The notes under the pieces were generated by a model, which saw only the letters and a list, made by a program, of their open reading frames with translations, made no database searches and was not told the origin of the DNA. Source: Acidobacteriota bacterium (GTDB lineage: Bacteria > Acidobacteriota > Thermoanaerobaculia > Multivoradales > J023). From it: DNA of 64,000 nucleotides. Numbering within the stretch: position 1 is the first letter of the stretch; each line of letters begins with the position of its first letter. Below are positions 52,727 through 61,277 of this stretch, in pieces. The stretch spans positions 1 through 64,000 of the forward strand of contig JAJCXO010000136.1 in the NCBI GenBank assembly GCA_029263395.1, given 5' to 3'. The translations under genes were made by a program, and so were the position numbers.

Positions 52727-52828
52727 ACTTGCGCCCGTCTGCTAAACAAACCACCAGCTCATAGACTCCTACCCGTCATGATCTGAGCTTCTCCAACAGC
52801 CCTGCACATCAAAGGTTTGCTCTCTGAC

Positions 52829-55612
52829 ATGGCGACGCACGAACGCACCAAAGTTTCGCACCACCATCGCCTCAAACAGATCGACCGACTCTTCCAACAA
52901 GCTCTCGACCTAGACGCCGACCAGCGTCCTGACTTTCTCGCCCATGCCTGCGGCGACGACAACGAGCTACGGATCGAAGTGGTTCAACTGCTACGGGACG
53001 CCCTTACCGAAGATCCGCTGCTGCATTCTGGCGGCGCCATCAACTCGCACTTGGTCGCGGACAGCCCGCTGGCAGACACCACCCTCCTGCTGGACCGGAG
53101 ACAGATCCGAACATCCGGCCACAGTGAATCCCCCTCCGACGAGACCTTTGGCCCCTACCGAATCCTCAGCCTGCTAGGCAGGGGCGGTATGGGAGTGGTT
53201 TATCTCGCCGAGCGGGCAGACGGTAGCTATAACCAGCAGGTCGCGATCAAAACAATGAGAGGCAGCGCGGGCCCTCGAGCCATCGCTCGCTTCCGACGCG
53301 AGCGACAGGTGCTCGCCAACTTGCAACACCCTCACATCGCCCGATTGCTCGACGGCGGCGTCACTGCGACCAACGAACCCTACCTGGTTGTGGAGCATGT
53401 CGAGGGCAAGGCGATCGACCGCTATTGCCACAACCAAAACCTGTCCCTCGAACAGCGGATCGACCTGCTGTGCCAGGTCTGCGACGCGGTGGATGCAGCA
53501 CATCGCCAATTGGTTGTCCATCGGGATATCAAACCGTCCAACATCCTGGTGACACCGCAAGGTGAAGTCAAGTTGCTCGACTTCGGCATCGCCAAACTGC
53601 TCGAAGACAGCGATGCCAACACGACGCTGTTCACCGAGCAGCCGCTGATGACCCTGCAGTACGCCAGCCCGGAACAATTTCGCGGCAACCTGATCTCAAT
53701 CGCCTCAGACGTCTACCAACTTGGCCTACTGGCGTTCGAGCTTCTCACCGGCAAGCTGCCCTACACCCTTGCGGGAGCCACGCCAACCGAAGCCGAACAA
53801 CGCATCACCGCGGTCGATCCGGAGCTACCCAGCACTCTACTCGGACAATCTGAGAACGAGGACGCCTCGGAGCCGTTTCCGGTTCGCGCCAGAGAGCTGC
53901 AGGGTGACCTCGACACCATCGTGATGAAAGCGCTGCGCAAAGAACCCGAGCATCGCTACGCCTCGGTCGCCAACCTGCGCAAGGATTTCCAGAACTACCT
54001 CGATGACTTGCCGGTCACCGCCCGGCCAGCGACCCGTGGTTACCGGCTGCGCAAGCTCCTGCGACGCCATGCGACGGCGGCAGCAATTGCGGCGGTGCTG
54101 GCGCTTACCGTCTCGGGGCTCACAGTAGGTTTTATCCACCGCTTGCAAGTCGAGTCGAAACGCACCCAGCTGGAAGCCGAGCGCGCTCGCCACGAACGCA
54201 CCCTTGCCGAACAATCAAAAGCTGAGGCCGAGGAGGTCACCGACTTCCTGATTGGCCTATTTCAATACTCCAACCCGAACAAGGCACGCGGCAAGACGCT
54301 GACCGCCCGTGAGGTGTTCGAGCGCGGTGCCGCCAGCTTAGAGGATGAGCTCACCGACCGGCCGCGGATCCGCGCTCGCCTGACCCAGGCTGTCGGCCGA
54401 GTCTACTTGTCGATGGGCTTGCACGACCAAGCGATCGACAAGCTCCAAGAGAGCCTGAAAATGGACGAATCGCTTCCCCAGGCCAACATCGGATCGATCG
54501 CCGAGACCCTAGACTATCTCGGCCTCTCGCAGGCGATCAAAGGCAAGAGTGATCAGGCAGTCCTCACCTACGAACGCGCCCTGCGCCTGCTGGATGAGAG
54601 CCACGAACCCGACGCCTTCGACAGAGGGCGTCTGCTGGTGGGACTGGCCAGAGCACTCCAGGGCGAAGGTCGATACCAGCAGGCCGAGCAGCTCGCCAGA
54701 GCCGCCACGGAATGGGCCGAAGAACGCCACGGTCCGTGGAGCCCCCATCTGGACCAAGCGCTTTCCACTCATTCCAACATCCTGAGCGAACTCGGACAGT
54801 ACGAAGAGGCCGGCTCGAAGCTGCGTCGCTCACTCGACATCGAAGAACGGCTCTATGGCGCTGACAGCCCAAGAGTCGCCTCTGGCCTGGTCAATCTCGC
54901 AGCTCTTTACGGCGAGCTCGGCCAGCCGGCCAAAGCTGCCGAAACGCTGGAACAGGCCCTACCCGTTCTCGAAACGGCCTTCGGAGCCTCGAATCTCAAC
55001 GTTGGGATCACCCGGCTCAACCTATGCATCTCGCGCATTGAGCTAAAGGACTTCACACGAGCCGAGGACCACTGTCAAAAAGCACTCGAGACCAGTGAAA
55101 CTATCGGCCAGCCGCGTCTGCTGTCCGGCGCCTACAGCACGCTCGGAGGTCTCCGGATGCTCCAAGGGCGGACGGCTGAGGGAGTCGAGCTCAGGGGCCG
55201 CGCCTTGACCGTGACCAAAGCCGGCTTCGCACCGGACCACGAATTCATCGCCGAAGGCCATAACGACCTCGGCGAAGCACTCTACGCCCACGGTCGACCC
55301 CAGGAGGCAGAACCTCACTTCCTGCGCGCTCAGGAAATCTTTTCCGCCACCCTCGGCGAAGACCACCTGCATCTTTCAGGTGTCCTGTTCAACCTCGGCA
55401 AGATCTATGAAGATCGTGCAGACTTCATCGCCGCCGAAGCAAACTACCGTCGCGCCCTCGACATTCGCATCGCCAACCAACCCGAGGGTGCCCTCGGCCG
55501 TAGAGAAGTTCGTGAAGCGTTGGATTTGCTGCTGAGCCGACAAGGTCGCGACACAGAAGCCAGCGTGGCCGATCCGTCGAAACTCCAGGCCAACGGCTCG
55601 GCGACCTCATGA
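52829..55612 (+). CDS. Membrane Ser/Thr protein kinase with C-terminal TPR sensor
   Basis: I start at ATG 52829; a TTG at 52817 in frame is possible. The protein has 927 residues. Residues 10-65 form the short helical domain common before such kinases (IDRLFQQALDLDADQRPDFL). The kinase domain has GRGGMGVVYLA, catalytic Lys141 in VAIK, HRDIKPSN and LLDFGIAK, so it looks active. A membrane helix (AAAIAAVLALTVSGLTVGF, about 420) is followed by about ten TPR units of the 42-residue 'ALxIxExLxGxDxP' type. The TPR part should lie outside the membrane as a sensor. Unlike the kinase at 61270 it has no ECF sigma gene directly upstream. Confidence 0.88.
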   Translation: MATHERTKVSHHHRLKQIDRLFQQALDLDADQRPDFLAHACGDDNELRIEVVQLLRDALTEDPLLHSGGAINSHLVADSPLADTTLLLDRRQIRTSGHSESPSDETFGPYRILSLLGRGGMGVVYLAERADGSYNQQVAIKTMRGSAGPRAIARFRRERQVLANLQHPHIARLLDGGVTATNEPYLVVEHVEGKAIDRYCHNQNLSLEQRIDLLCQVCDAVDAAHRQLVVHRDIKPSNILVTPQGEVKLLDFGIAKLLEDSDANTTLFTEQPLMTLQYASPEQFRGNLISIASDVYQLGLLAFELLTGKLPYTLAGATPTEAEQRITAVDPELPSTLLGQSENEDASEPFPVRARELQGDLDTIVMKALRKEPEHRYASVANLRKDFQNYLDDLPVTARPATRGYRLRKLLRRHATAAAIAAVLALTVSGLTVGFIHRLQVESKRTQLEAERARHERTLAEQSKAEAEEVTDFLIGLFQYSNPNKARGKTLTAREVFERGAASLEDELTDRPRIRARLTQAVGRVYLSMGLHDQAIDKLQESLKMDESLPQANIGSIAETLDYLGLSQAIKGKSDQAVLTYERALRLLDESHEPDAFDRGRLLVGLARALQGEGRYQQAEQLARAATEWAEERHGPWSPHLDQALSTHSNILSELGQYEEAGSKLRRSLDIEERLYGADSPRVASGLVNLAALYGELGQPAKAAETLEQALPVLETAFGASNLNVGITRLNLCISRIELKDFTRAEDHCQKALETSETIGQPRLLSGAYSTLGGLRMLQGRTAEGVELRGRALTVTKAGFAPDHEFIAEGHNDLGEALYAHGRPQEAEPHFLRAQEIFSATLGEDHLHLSGVLFNLGKIYEDRADFIAAEANYRRALDIRIANQPEGALGRREVREALDLLLSRQGRDTEASVADPSKLQANGSATS

Positions 55613-55678
55613 ACGGTCCCAGATCGAACAAGAGAACTTCTTTGGTGGCGTGTAGACTCTTCACCAAGGAGGTTCACC

Positions 55679-56548
55679 ATGCTGTGTATTGCACTTCGCA
55701 AGAACGACGGTCTTCCCAGCGGCAGAACTTGGCTCCGTAGTCCCGTCCGAACACTCCAAATGGGGTTGAACGAGGCCGGCCACACACAGTCGCCCGATGG
55801 TCAATTCGGATCGAAGACCGAAAGGGCTCTCAAGGCCTTTCAACTGTCTCAGAGGTTGCTGGACACGGGGGTCGTCGGCAAGGCGACGTGGAGCGTGCTG
55901 GACGAGCCTATCCAGCAGGCGCTCGGGGACGAGCTCGAGCGCGCTGCCAACCACCTGCCAACATTCGACGGTGATTTGTATTGGGTCCACCTGCTCGAAG
56001 GACACGCCGGCCGCCCCTACTGGCCAGGCGGCGCGTCGGGAGTGACGCTGGATCCCGGTGTCGACCTCGGTCATGCCGAACCCGCACTACTCGACGATTT
56101 ACTGCGGGATCACTACGGGCCCATGCTGACCGCCGCACAGCGGGCAGCGATCGACGCCGTCATCGGTGTTCAAGACGAAGATGCGAAGGCAGCGCTGAAC
56201 GCCGATCCCGTGCTCAAAACCATCCGAATCAGCCGTGAGCAGGCCAACGAAGTCTTCCCGGTTGCATCACGGCCTTATTGGGACGTCATCTCCGAACGGT
56301 TCCCGCCGCTCGCGGCGCTGGACACACCACCTTCCGTCCAGACCGTGTTGCTCTCACTGGCCTACAACCGAGGCGCAAACAACCGGCACCTCGAATCCCT
56401 CGGGGAGCTGCTCGAAGCGCAAGACTGGGTTGCCGTCGCCAACAAAGTCGGCGCCATGCAACAACGGCACAAGCTACAAGGAATCCGTCTGCGTCGACGA
56501 CAAGAAGCGGCGTTGATCCGCGCCGAGCTTGCCTGTTTGCAGGCATGA
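55679..56548 (+). CDS. Peptidoglycan-binding protein with pesticin/lysozyme-like domain
   Basis: The protein has 289 residues; AAGGAGG lies 6 nt before the ATG. Residues of about 22-75 are a PGBD-1 domain (VRTLQMGLNEAGHTQSPDGQ, FGSKTERALKAFQ). Residues of about 100-285 resemble a phage-lysozyme/pesticin-type muramidase: WVHLLEGHAGRPYWPGG with a candidate catalytic Glu, GVTLDPGVDLGH, then SVQTVLLSLAYNRG. No signal peptide is visible, so export or the site of action is unclear. It is likely a cell-wall hydrolase, but family placement rests on motif resemblance. Confidence 0.6.
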   Translation: MLCIALRKNDGLPSGRTWLRSPVRTLQMGLNEAGHTQSPDGQFGSKTERALKAFQLSQRLLDTGVVGKATWSVLDEPIQQALGDELERAANHLPTFDGDLYWVHLLEGHAGRPYWPGGASGVTLDPGVDLGHAEPALLDDLLRDHYGPMLTAAQRAAIDAVIGVQDEDAKAALNADPVLKTIRISREQANEVFPVASRPYWDVISERFPPLAALDTPPSVQTVLLSLAYNRGANNRHLESLGELLEAQDWVAVANKVGAMQQRHKLQGIRLRRRQEAALIRAELACLQA

Positions 56549-56559
56549 AGCGGCGCCGT

Positions 56560-56935
56560 GTGGCTTCGAGGATTGACAACCCTTTCTCAGGATACGCTCG
56601 AGATTACCCATGCTGTTCACGGTCAGGCCAACTCTTGGATGATCGGGACCCAACACCTTTTCTCGGATTGCGAGCGCTTACTGGTAAGCGGCGCCAGCCT
56701 CTTCGTACCGTTCCGTTTCGCGCTGGACATCCCCCAGGTTGCTCAAGGTGTTCGCGATTGCGGGATGGTCGGGGTCGAGCACCTCTCTCTGGACTTCCAG
56801 TGTTTGTTGATAAAGGCCTTCGGCTCGTTCGTAATCACTCAGCCGCCAGTAAACCACCCCCATATTGTTCAGGATGTCGGCCCGGTGGAGGGTGCCGGTC
56901 AATATTCGTTGTGTTGACTTTCGACAATACCCATT
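56560..56935 (-). pseudogene. Broken TPR fragment, probably from a kinase-TPR gene
   Basis: On the minus strand one frame reads STQRILTGTLHRADILNNMG, a full TPR (EGLYQQTLEVQREVLDPDHP), then GAAYQ, a TAA stop (56678-56680), and continues in frame with ALAIREKVLGPDHPRVG. The stop replaces a residue inside a TPR helix, and there is no start, kinase domain or C-terminus. It is a remnant of a gene like 52829-55612. Its end overlaps the regulatory region of the padR gene. Confidence 0.7.
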
Positions 56936-56963
56936 GTACCTTTATGTCGGAGTTCGACATAAA
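56914..56963 (+). promoter_or_regulatory. padR promoter and palindromic operator
   Basis: TTTATGTCG (56941-56949) and CGACATAAA (56955-56963) form a perfect 9-bp inverted repeat with a 5-nt centre. Its right arm overlaps the ribosome site AAAGGAG (56961-56967). A second, shorter repeat, ACAAT-ACCC-ATTGT, lies at 56924-56937. TTGACT at 56914 may be the -35. PadR proteins usually repress their own gene by binding such an operator. Confidence 0.65.
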
Positions 56964-56974
56964 GGAGTCTCACC

Positions 56975-57343
56975 ATGCCACCGCCAAGCGTTTCAGACAA
57001 CCCGCAAGCAGTCGCCAGCTCGGCAACCCAGGAAGTTTTGCGGGGTACTCTCGACCTATTGATCTTGAGAGTCCTCTCACTGGGGGCAAAACACGGCTGG
57101 GCGATCACCCAGCGGATTCAGCAAACCTCCAATGGCTTGTTGGAAGTCAACCAGGGTTCGCTTTACCCCGCTCTTCAGCGTCTCGAACGACGGGGTTTGA
57201 TTGGTGGTGAATGGCAGCGCACGGAACAGAACCGGCGCGCCCGTTTCTACTCGCTGACTGCCGAGGGCGAGAAGGCTTTTGACCAAGAGAAAGATTCTTG
57301 GGCGCGGTATGTCCAAGCGATCGAATCGGTCTTGGCCACTTGA
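56975..57343 (+). CDS. PadR-family transcriptional regulator
   Basis: The protein has 122 residues. After a short tail, LRGTLDLLILRVLSLGAKHGWAI is the first helix of the winged helix. LLEVNQGSLYPALQRLERRG is the recognition helix and FYSLTAEGEKAF the wing. C-terminal helices for dimerisation are short, as in subfamily 2. In Acidobacteriota this type is typically found directly before a MacB/FtsX-like permease, and so it is here (57580). It probably represses its own gene and perhaps the permease gene through the operator at 56941. A 236-nt gap holding the dispersed element separates the two. Confidence 0.92.
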   Translation: MPPPSVSDNPQAVASSATQEVLRGTLDLLILRVLSLGAKHGWAITQRIQQTSNGLLEVNQGSLYPALQRLERRGLIGGEWQRTEQNRRARFYSLTAEGEKAFDQEKDSWARYVQAIESVLAT

Positions 57344-57348
57344 AGCTA

Positions 57349-57544
57349 GATCCCATCCTCCAACACACTGAAGGCTCGGTCAGCCTTGTGGGCTGCGCCG
57401 CGGCTCCGGAAACTCGCCGGCTCTCTTGCAACATGATTAAACCCTTGTGATGCCAACGGGGACGACAAGCCAACAGGTGCGGAGCTCAAACACGCTCGCT
57501 GCTTGCTCGCCCCACAAGACCTTCCTCCCTGAGCCGAAGACGGC
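57349..57544 (-). repeat. Dispersed intergenic element, copy B (about 195 bp)
   Basis: Read on the minus strand it matches 4790-4983 along its length, including the 17-nt runs GCGAGCAAGCAGCGAGC and GCGGCGCAGCCCACAAG. It sits between padR and the permease gene it would normally control. It is not coding as far as I can tell. Confidence 0.7.
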
Positions 57545-57579
57545 ACACTGGACGAGACTTATCTGAGAAGGAATCGCGC

Positions 57580-60240
57580 ATGAGCTGGTGGACATCCCTA
57601 GTCTTTCGCATCCAGGCGCTGCGACATCGCCGTCGGATCGAACTCGAACAACTCGAAGAACTCGAGTTTCATGTCGACATGGAGACCGAGAAGAACCAAC
57701 GTCTCGGTATGAACCCGGCCGAAGCACGCAGGCAGGCCCGTGCGGTGTTCGGCAGCGTCCCATCGCACCGCGAAGCGCTGCGGGATGATCGAGGCTTTCC
57801 ATGGCTCGAACACTTCGCCTCAGACCTGAAACTGGCCTTCCGAGCGTTAGGCCTCCAAGCACTAGGCCGCCAAGCACTAGGCCTCCAAGCACAGTGGCGA
57901 TCGCGCCTATTTGCCGGAGTGATTGTGCTCACCCTGGCGATCGGCATCGCCGCAACAAGTTCGATGTTCAGCGCAGTCCACGAAGTCTTGATCCGCCCCC
58001 TGCCCTACGAGGAACCGGATCGGCTGGTAGTCGTGACCTCACGCCACACCGAGCGCAACATCGTCGACGCCAACATCTCTCACCCAGACTTCCTCTCCTG
58101 GCAACACAAGACCACCAGCTTTGAGCACCTCGGCGCCTACACCGGTTGGACCGGCGCTCTGACCGGCGCAGGCCTGGCGGAGCGCGTTTCTGGCGCAGCG
58201 CTATCGCCAGAAGTTCTCCGTGTACTTGGGGTCGAGCCAATCCTCGGCCGAGGCTTTCTGAACGAAGAAGTGACCGACAACCATCGAGTGGTCCTCTTGG
58301 GCCACACCCTGTGGCGACAACGTTATGGCGCCCGGGAGTCGATTGTTGGCGACGTCATCACGCTGGACGGCGAACCCCACACCGTTGTCGGCGTGATGCC
58401 GGCTGGATTCAGATTTCCCTACCAAGCAGAAGCCTGGGTGCCATTGGCGCCGCTCGAGATGCACCAGCAACGAGGAGCCCGTTTCCTGCTCGGCGCTATC
58501 GGCCGTCTGGCTGGCGACAGCCGCCTGCAGCAAGCTCAGCAGGAGATCGAGCGTGTCAGCGATCAGCTCGCTCTGGCCTTCCCCGACTCCAATGACGGTT
58601 GGGACGCTGAGCTGACACCCTTGATCGACAATGTTGTCGGCCCACTCGGCCCGGCCTTGATGATTCTGCAGGCCGCAGCCGCGCTGGTGTTGTTGGTCGT
58701 CTGCGGCAACGTCGGGGGGCTGCTGCTGGCACGAGGGCTTCAGCGGCGCCAGGAGTTTGCAGTCCGCACCGCCCTCGGAGCTGGACGCCGCCGGTTGGTC
58801 GCCCTACTGATGACAGAAAGCCTAGTGCTGGCCGCCCTGGGAGCCCTGTGCTCACTGCCCCTGCTGTGGCTCTGCATCACTTACTTGCGCCGACTTCTGG
58901 TCGACCGCCTCGACATCGTCTCTTCACTGACGCTCAACCCTGCCGTGCTGGGCTTCGCCCTGGCAGTGTCCCTCGCCGCAACCCTAGTCTTCGGATGGCT
59001 GCCCGCCCTCGGCAGCACGCGCAGTGCGGGCGACGGACTTGGCGACACCCGTTCCGGCACCGGTCGGCAAACCAGCCGGTTGCGTCAAGTGTTTGTGATC
59101 GCGCAGTTGGCGTTGGTGGTGGTGTTGATGGTGGGTGCAACACTCTTGATCCGATCAATCAACGCCATCGATGCGGTTGATCCTGGATTCGAAGCCACCG
59201 GGATTCTCAGCGCTCAGGTCGGCCTGCCGTCATCCAAATACACAGATGCTGAGTCGCGAGACGCCGCGATCGACAACATGCTCACCAGTCTGGCAGCCCT
59301 CCCCGGGGTCGACGCGGTTGCCGCAGCGCAGGGGTTACCGTTCAGCGGCTGGGACGTCCACAACTACTATCAAGTAGAAGGGGATCCAGCCCCCGAGCCG
59401 GGGCACGAGCTGGTGGTCCACGTCCAAACCACCACCCCTGGCTTCCATCAACTACTTGGCGTCGAACACTTGCGGGGACGTCCGTTGCGCAACGACGACG
59501 GTCGCGACAACAGTGTCGCGGTGGTCAACGAGAGTTTCGTCGAACGCCATTTCAGCCACCTCGACCCGGTCGGCAAACGGTTCCGATTCGGCAGCAGACC
59601 GTGGATCACCATCGTCGGCGTCATCGCCGATTACCGCCACTTCGATCTGATCACCCCAATGCGGCCAGCGGTTTACCTACCGTGGTCCGCCTGGTCGCCC
59701 CAGTCAGCTGTCCTGACCTTGGCCTCGAGCCGAGACTGGAAGAGCCTAGTCCCCGAGTTGCGGCAAGCTCTCGCCCAGGTTGATCCCGATGTGCCACCGT
59801 ATCGGATCGAACCCTTCACCGACGCGGTACGACGCGAGAGCTTCAATGCCCGCTGGGTCCGCAACTTGTTGGTCGGTTTTGCGGGAGTCTCCGTGGTGCT
59901 CGCATTGATCGGCCTCTATGGCGTCATCAGCTACTCCGCATCCACCCGGCGTCGTGAGTTCGGTGTCCGCATTGCGCTCGGAGCTACCCCGCCACAGCTC
60001 GCCGCCGAAATCATGAAACAAGGCGCCGGCCTGGCCGCCTGCGGCATCGTCTTCGGCCTGCTGGCGGCCCTCGGCTGGACCGGCTACCTCGGTAGTCTGC
60101 TATTCGAGGTCCAGGCCCAGGACCCCGCAACCTATGTCGGAATCGGCGGTCTCGCCTTGGTCCTTGCCACCATCGCTACCTGGTTACCGGCTCGCAAAGC
60201 CGCCCGGCAAGATCCAGTTGCGGCTATTCGCAGCGAGTAG
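57580..60240 (+). CDS. MacB/FtsX-type ABC permease, acidobacterial duplicated-permease (ADOP) style
   Basis: The protein has 886 residues. Residues 1-75 form the ADOP N-terminal domain (LEFHVDMETEKNQRLGMNPAEARRQA, then VFGSVPSHREALRD). A first membrane helix (about 110-130) precedes a MacB-type periplasmic domain (LPYEEPDRLVVVTSRHTERN, GVEPILGRGFL, VVGVMPAGFRFPY). FtsX-like helices follow near 365-480. The periplasmic-plus-FtsX unit is then repeated (GVEHLRGRPL, ISYSASTRRREFGVRIALGA). ATPase motifs are absent, so an ABC ATPase is needed from elsewhere, which is the 'orphan' feature. A GLQALGRQAL repeat near residue 93 comes from three 15-nt copies. AGAAGGAA precedes the ATG. Role in efflux is inferred from the family. 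Confidence 0.9.
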   Translation: MSWWTSLVFRIQALRHRRRIELEQLEELEFHVDMETEKNQRLGMNPAEARRQARAVFGSVPSHREALRDDRGFPWLEHFASDLKLAFRALGLQALGRQALGLQAQWRSRLFAGVIVLTLAIGIAATSSMFSAVHEVLIRPLPYEEPDRLVVVTSRHTERNIVDANISHPDFLSWQHKTTSFEHLGAYTGWTGALTGAGLAERVSGAALSPEVLRVLGVEPILGRGFLNEEVTDNHRVVLLGHTLWRQRYGARESIVGDVITLDGEPHTVVGVMPAGFRFPYQAEAWVPLAPLEMHQQRGARFLLGAIGRLAGDSRLQQAQQEIERVSDQLALAFPDSNDGWDAELTPLIDNVVGPLGPALMILQAAAALVLLVVCGNVGGLLLARGLQRRQEFAVRTALGAGRRRLVALLMTESLVLAALGALCSLPLLWLCITYLRRLLVDRLDIVSSLTLNPAVLGFALAVSLAATLVFGWLPALGSTRSAGDGLGDTRSGTGRQTSRLRQVFVIAQLALVVVLMVGATLLIRSINAIDAVDPGFEATGILSAQVGLPSSKYTDAESRDAAIDNMLTSLAALPGVDAVAAAQGLPFSGWDVHNYYQVEGDPAPEPGHELVVHVQTTTPGFHQLLGVEHLRGRPLRNDDGRDNSVAVVNESFVERHFSHLDPVGKRFRFGSRPWITIVGVIADYRHFDLITPMRPAVYLPWSAWSPQSAVLTLASSRDWKSLVPELRQALAQVDPDVPPYRIEPFTDAVRRESFNARWVRNLLVGFAGVSVVLALIGLYGVISYSASTRRREFGVRIALGATPPQLAAEIMKQGAGLAACGIVFGLLAALGWTGYLGSLLFEVQAQDPATYVGIGGLALVLATIATWLPARKAARQDPVAAIRSE
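57847..57891 (+). repeat. In-frame 15-nt tandem repeat, three copies
   Basis: Units 57847-57861, 57862-57876 and 57877-57891 encode LGLQA, LGRQA and LGLQA just before the first membrane helix of the permease. Confidence 0.9.
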
Positions 60241-60686
60241 CAGTAAGGACCAAAGTCAGTCCACAAACTCATCGGATCCGAGTGGATTCGTGCGACGGAC
60301 TTAGCTGCTGGACCCTCGTATCCCTGGCTCCAGATCCATCCTGTTGACAATTTCGCCAGCCGAAACGGGAGTCTGCCGGCGAAAAAGAGGCTTGGACTCG
60401 TGTCCGCATCGCCGTCGGAGCGTCTTTCCTCTTGACCCTAGCGCCTTGTCGTCAAAAGGAAGTCGTTACCAAGACCCATTTGGCACTCCAACGGCGGGAG
60501 AACATCATCTACCGTCTTCTAACTCCCGCAACGCGCCCGCAAAAAGCCCGGTTGGCATGATGAACCGGCGATGCGAGAAAGCGCTTAGAGGTTTTGGCAG
60601 CAGAGCAATATGGAGCTATGCTACTTTCCGCATATCTATGGCCCAAGAAGAGCCCGGGGAGCTGAGCAGGCTGACACCAATCAAGG
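60241..60686. other. Intergenic region without a recognised gene
   Basis: A TTGACA lies at 60344-60349 but no matching -10 follows at the right distance. Open frames here (60344-60751 and 60509-60754) overlap the ECF start and have no ribosome site. No terminator hairpin with a U-tract follows the permease. Confidence 0.4.
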
Positions 60687-61277
60687 ATGACGCATGTGAA
60701 TTCGGGAAGGAAGTCCGTTACCGAACTGCTCCAACGCTGGAGTGCAGGTGACACACGAGCGTTTGATGACCTGATGGGGCAAGTCTATGACGAGCTCCAT
60801 GACATTGCTGCCCAATGCTTCCGCCGTGAGCGCTCGGACCACACGCTTCAAGCAACCGCCCTGCTCCACGAGGCTGTCCTGCGGTTAATCGATATTCAAG
60901 GTCTGCCGTGGAAAGATCGGGCACACTTCTACGCTGTGGCTGCCCGGATGATGCGCCGAATTTTGGTGGATCACGCCCGCCAGCGTCGGCGGTTGAAGCG
61001 TGGCGCCGCTGGAAGACGCGTGACGCTCAGCGAGGCTGAGCCTCTAGCCGTCCATGGCAAGAGCCCCGACATCGAAGCGCTCGATGTCGCAATAAAGCGT
61101 CTCGAAACTCGAGATCCCCAAAAGGCGAAAATCGTGGAGTTGCGTTTCTTTGCTGGCCTCAGCGGCGAAGAGATTGCCCGCTGTCTCAATATCTCGACGC
61201 CCACTGTAACCCGCGAGTGGCGCCGCGCCCGCACTTGGCTCTTCTGTGAAATCAAAGGTGAGGACTTGGATGAATGA
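60687..61277 (+). CDS. ECF-type sigma factor paired with a Ser/Thr kinase
   Basis: The protein has 196 residues. ATG 60687 lies directly on an AAGG; the in-frame GTG at 60696 would be better spaced. Region 2 is ELHDIAAQCFRRERSDHTLQ through FYAVAARMMRRILVDHARQR. Region 4 is IVELRFFAGLSGEEIARCLN followed by ISTPTVTREWRRARTWL. This matches the ECF subgroup that is encoded with kinase-TPR proteins in Acidobacteriota and Planctomycetota. It overlaps the kinase gene by 8 nt. No anti-sigma gene is present, so the kinase probably controls it. Confidence 0.9.
   Translation: MTHVNSGRKSVTELLQRWSAGDTRAFDDLMGQVYDELHDIAAQCFRRERSDHTLQATALLHEAVLRLIDIQGLPWKDRAHFYAVAARMMRRILVDHARQRRRLKRGAAGRRVTLSEAEPLAVHGKSPDIEALDVAIKRLETRDPQKAKIVELRFFAGLSGEEIARCLNISTPTVTREWRRARTWLFCEIKGEDLDE

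Noticed and set aside
56573-56600. TTGACA at 56573 as a promoter
   Set aside because: No acceptable -10 is found at 15-19 nt, and it would read into the broken TPR fragment in antisense.
57437-57892. Minus-strand ORF across the permease start
   Set aside because: It is antisense to the conserved ADOP N-terminal domain and runs into the non-coding dispersed element.
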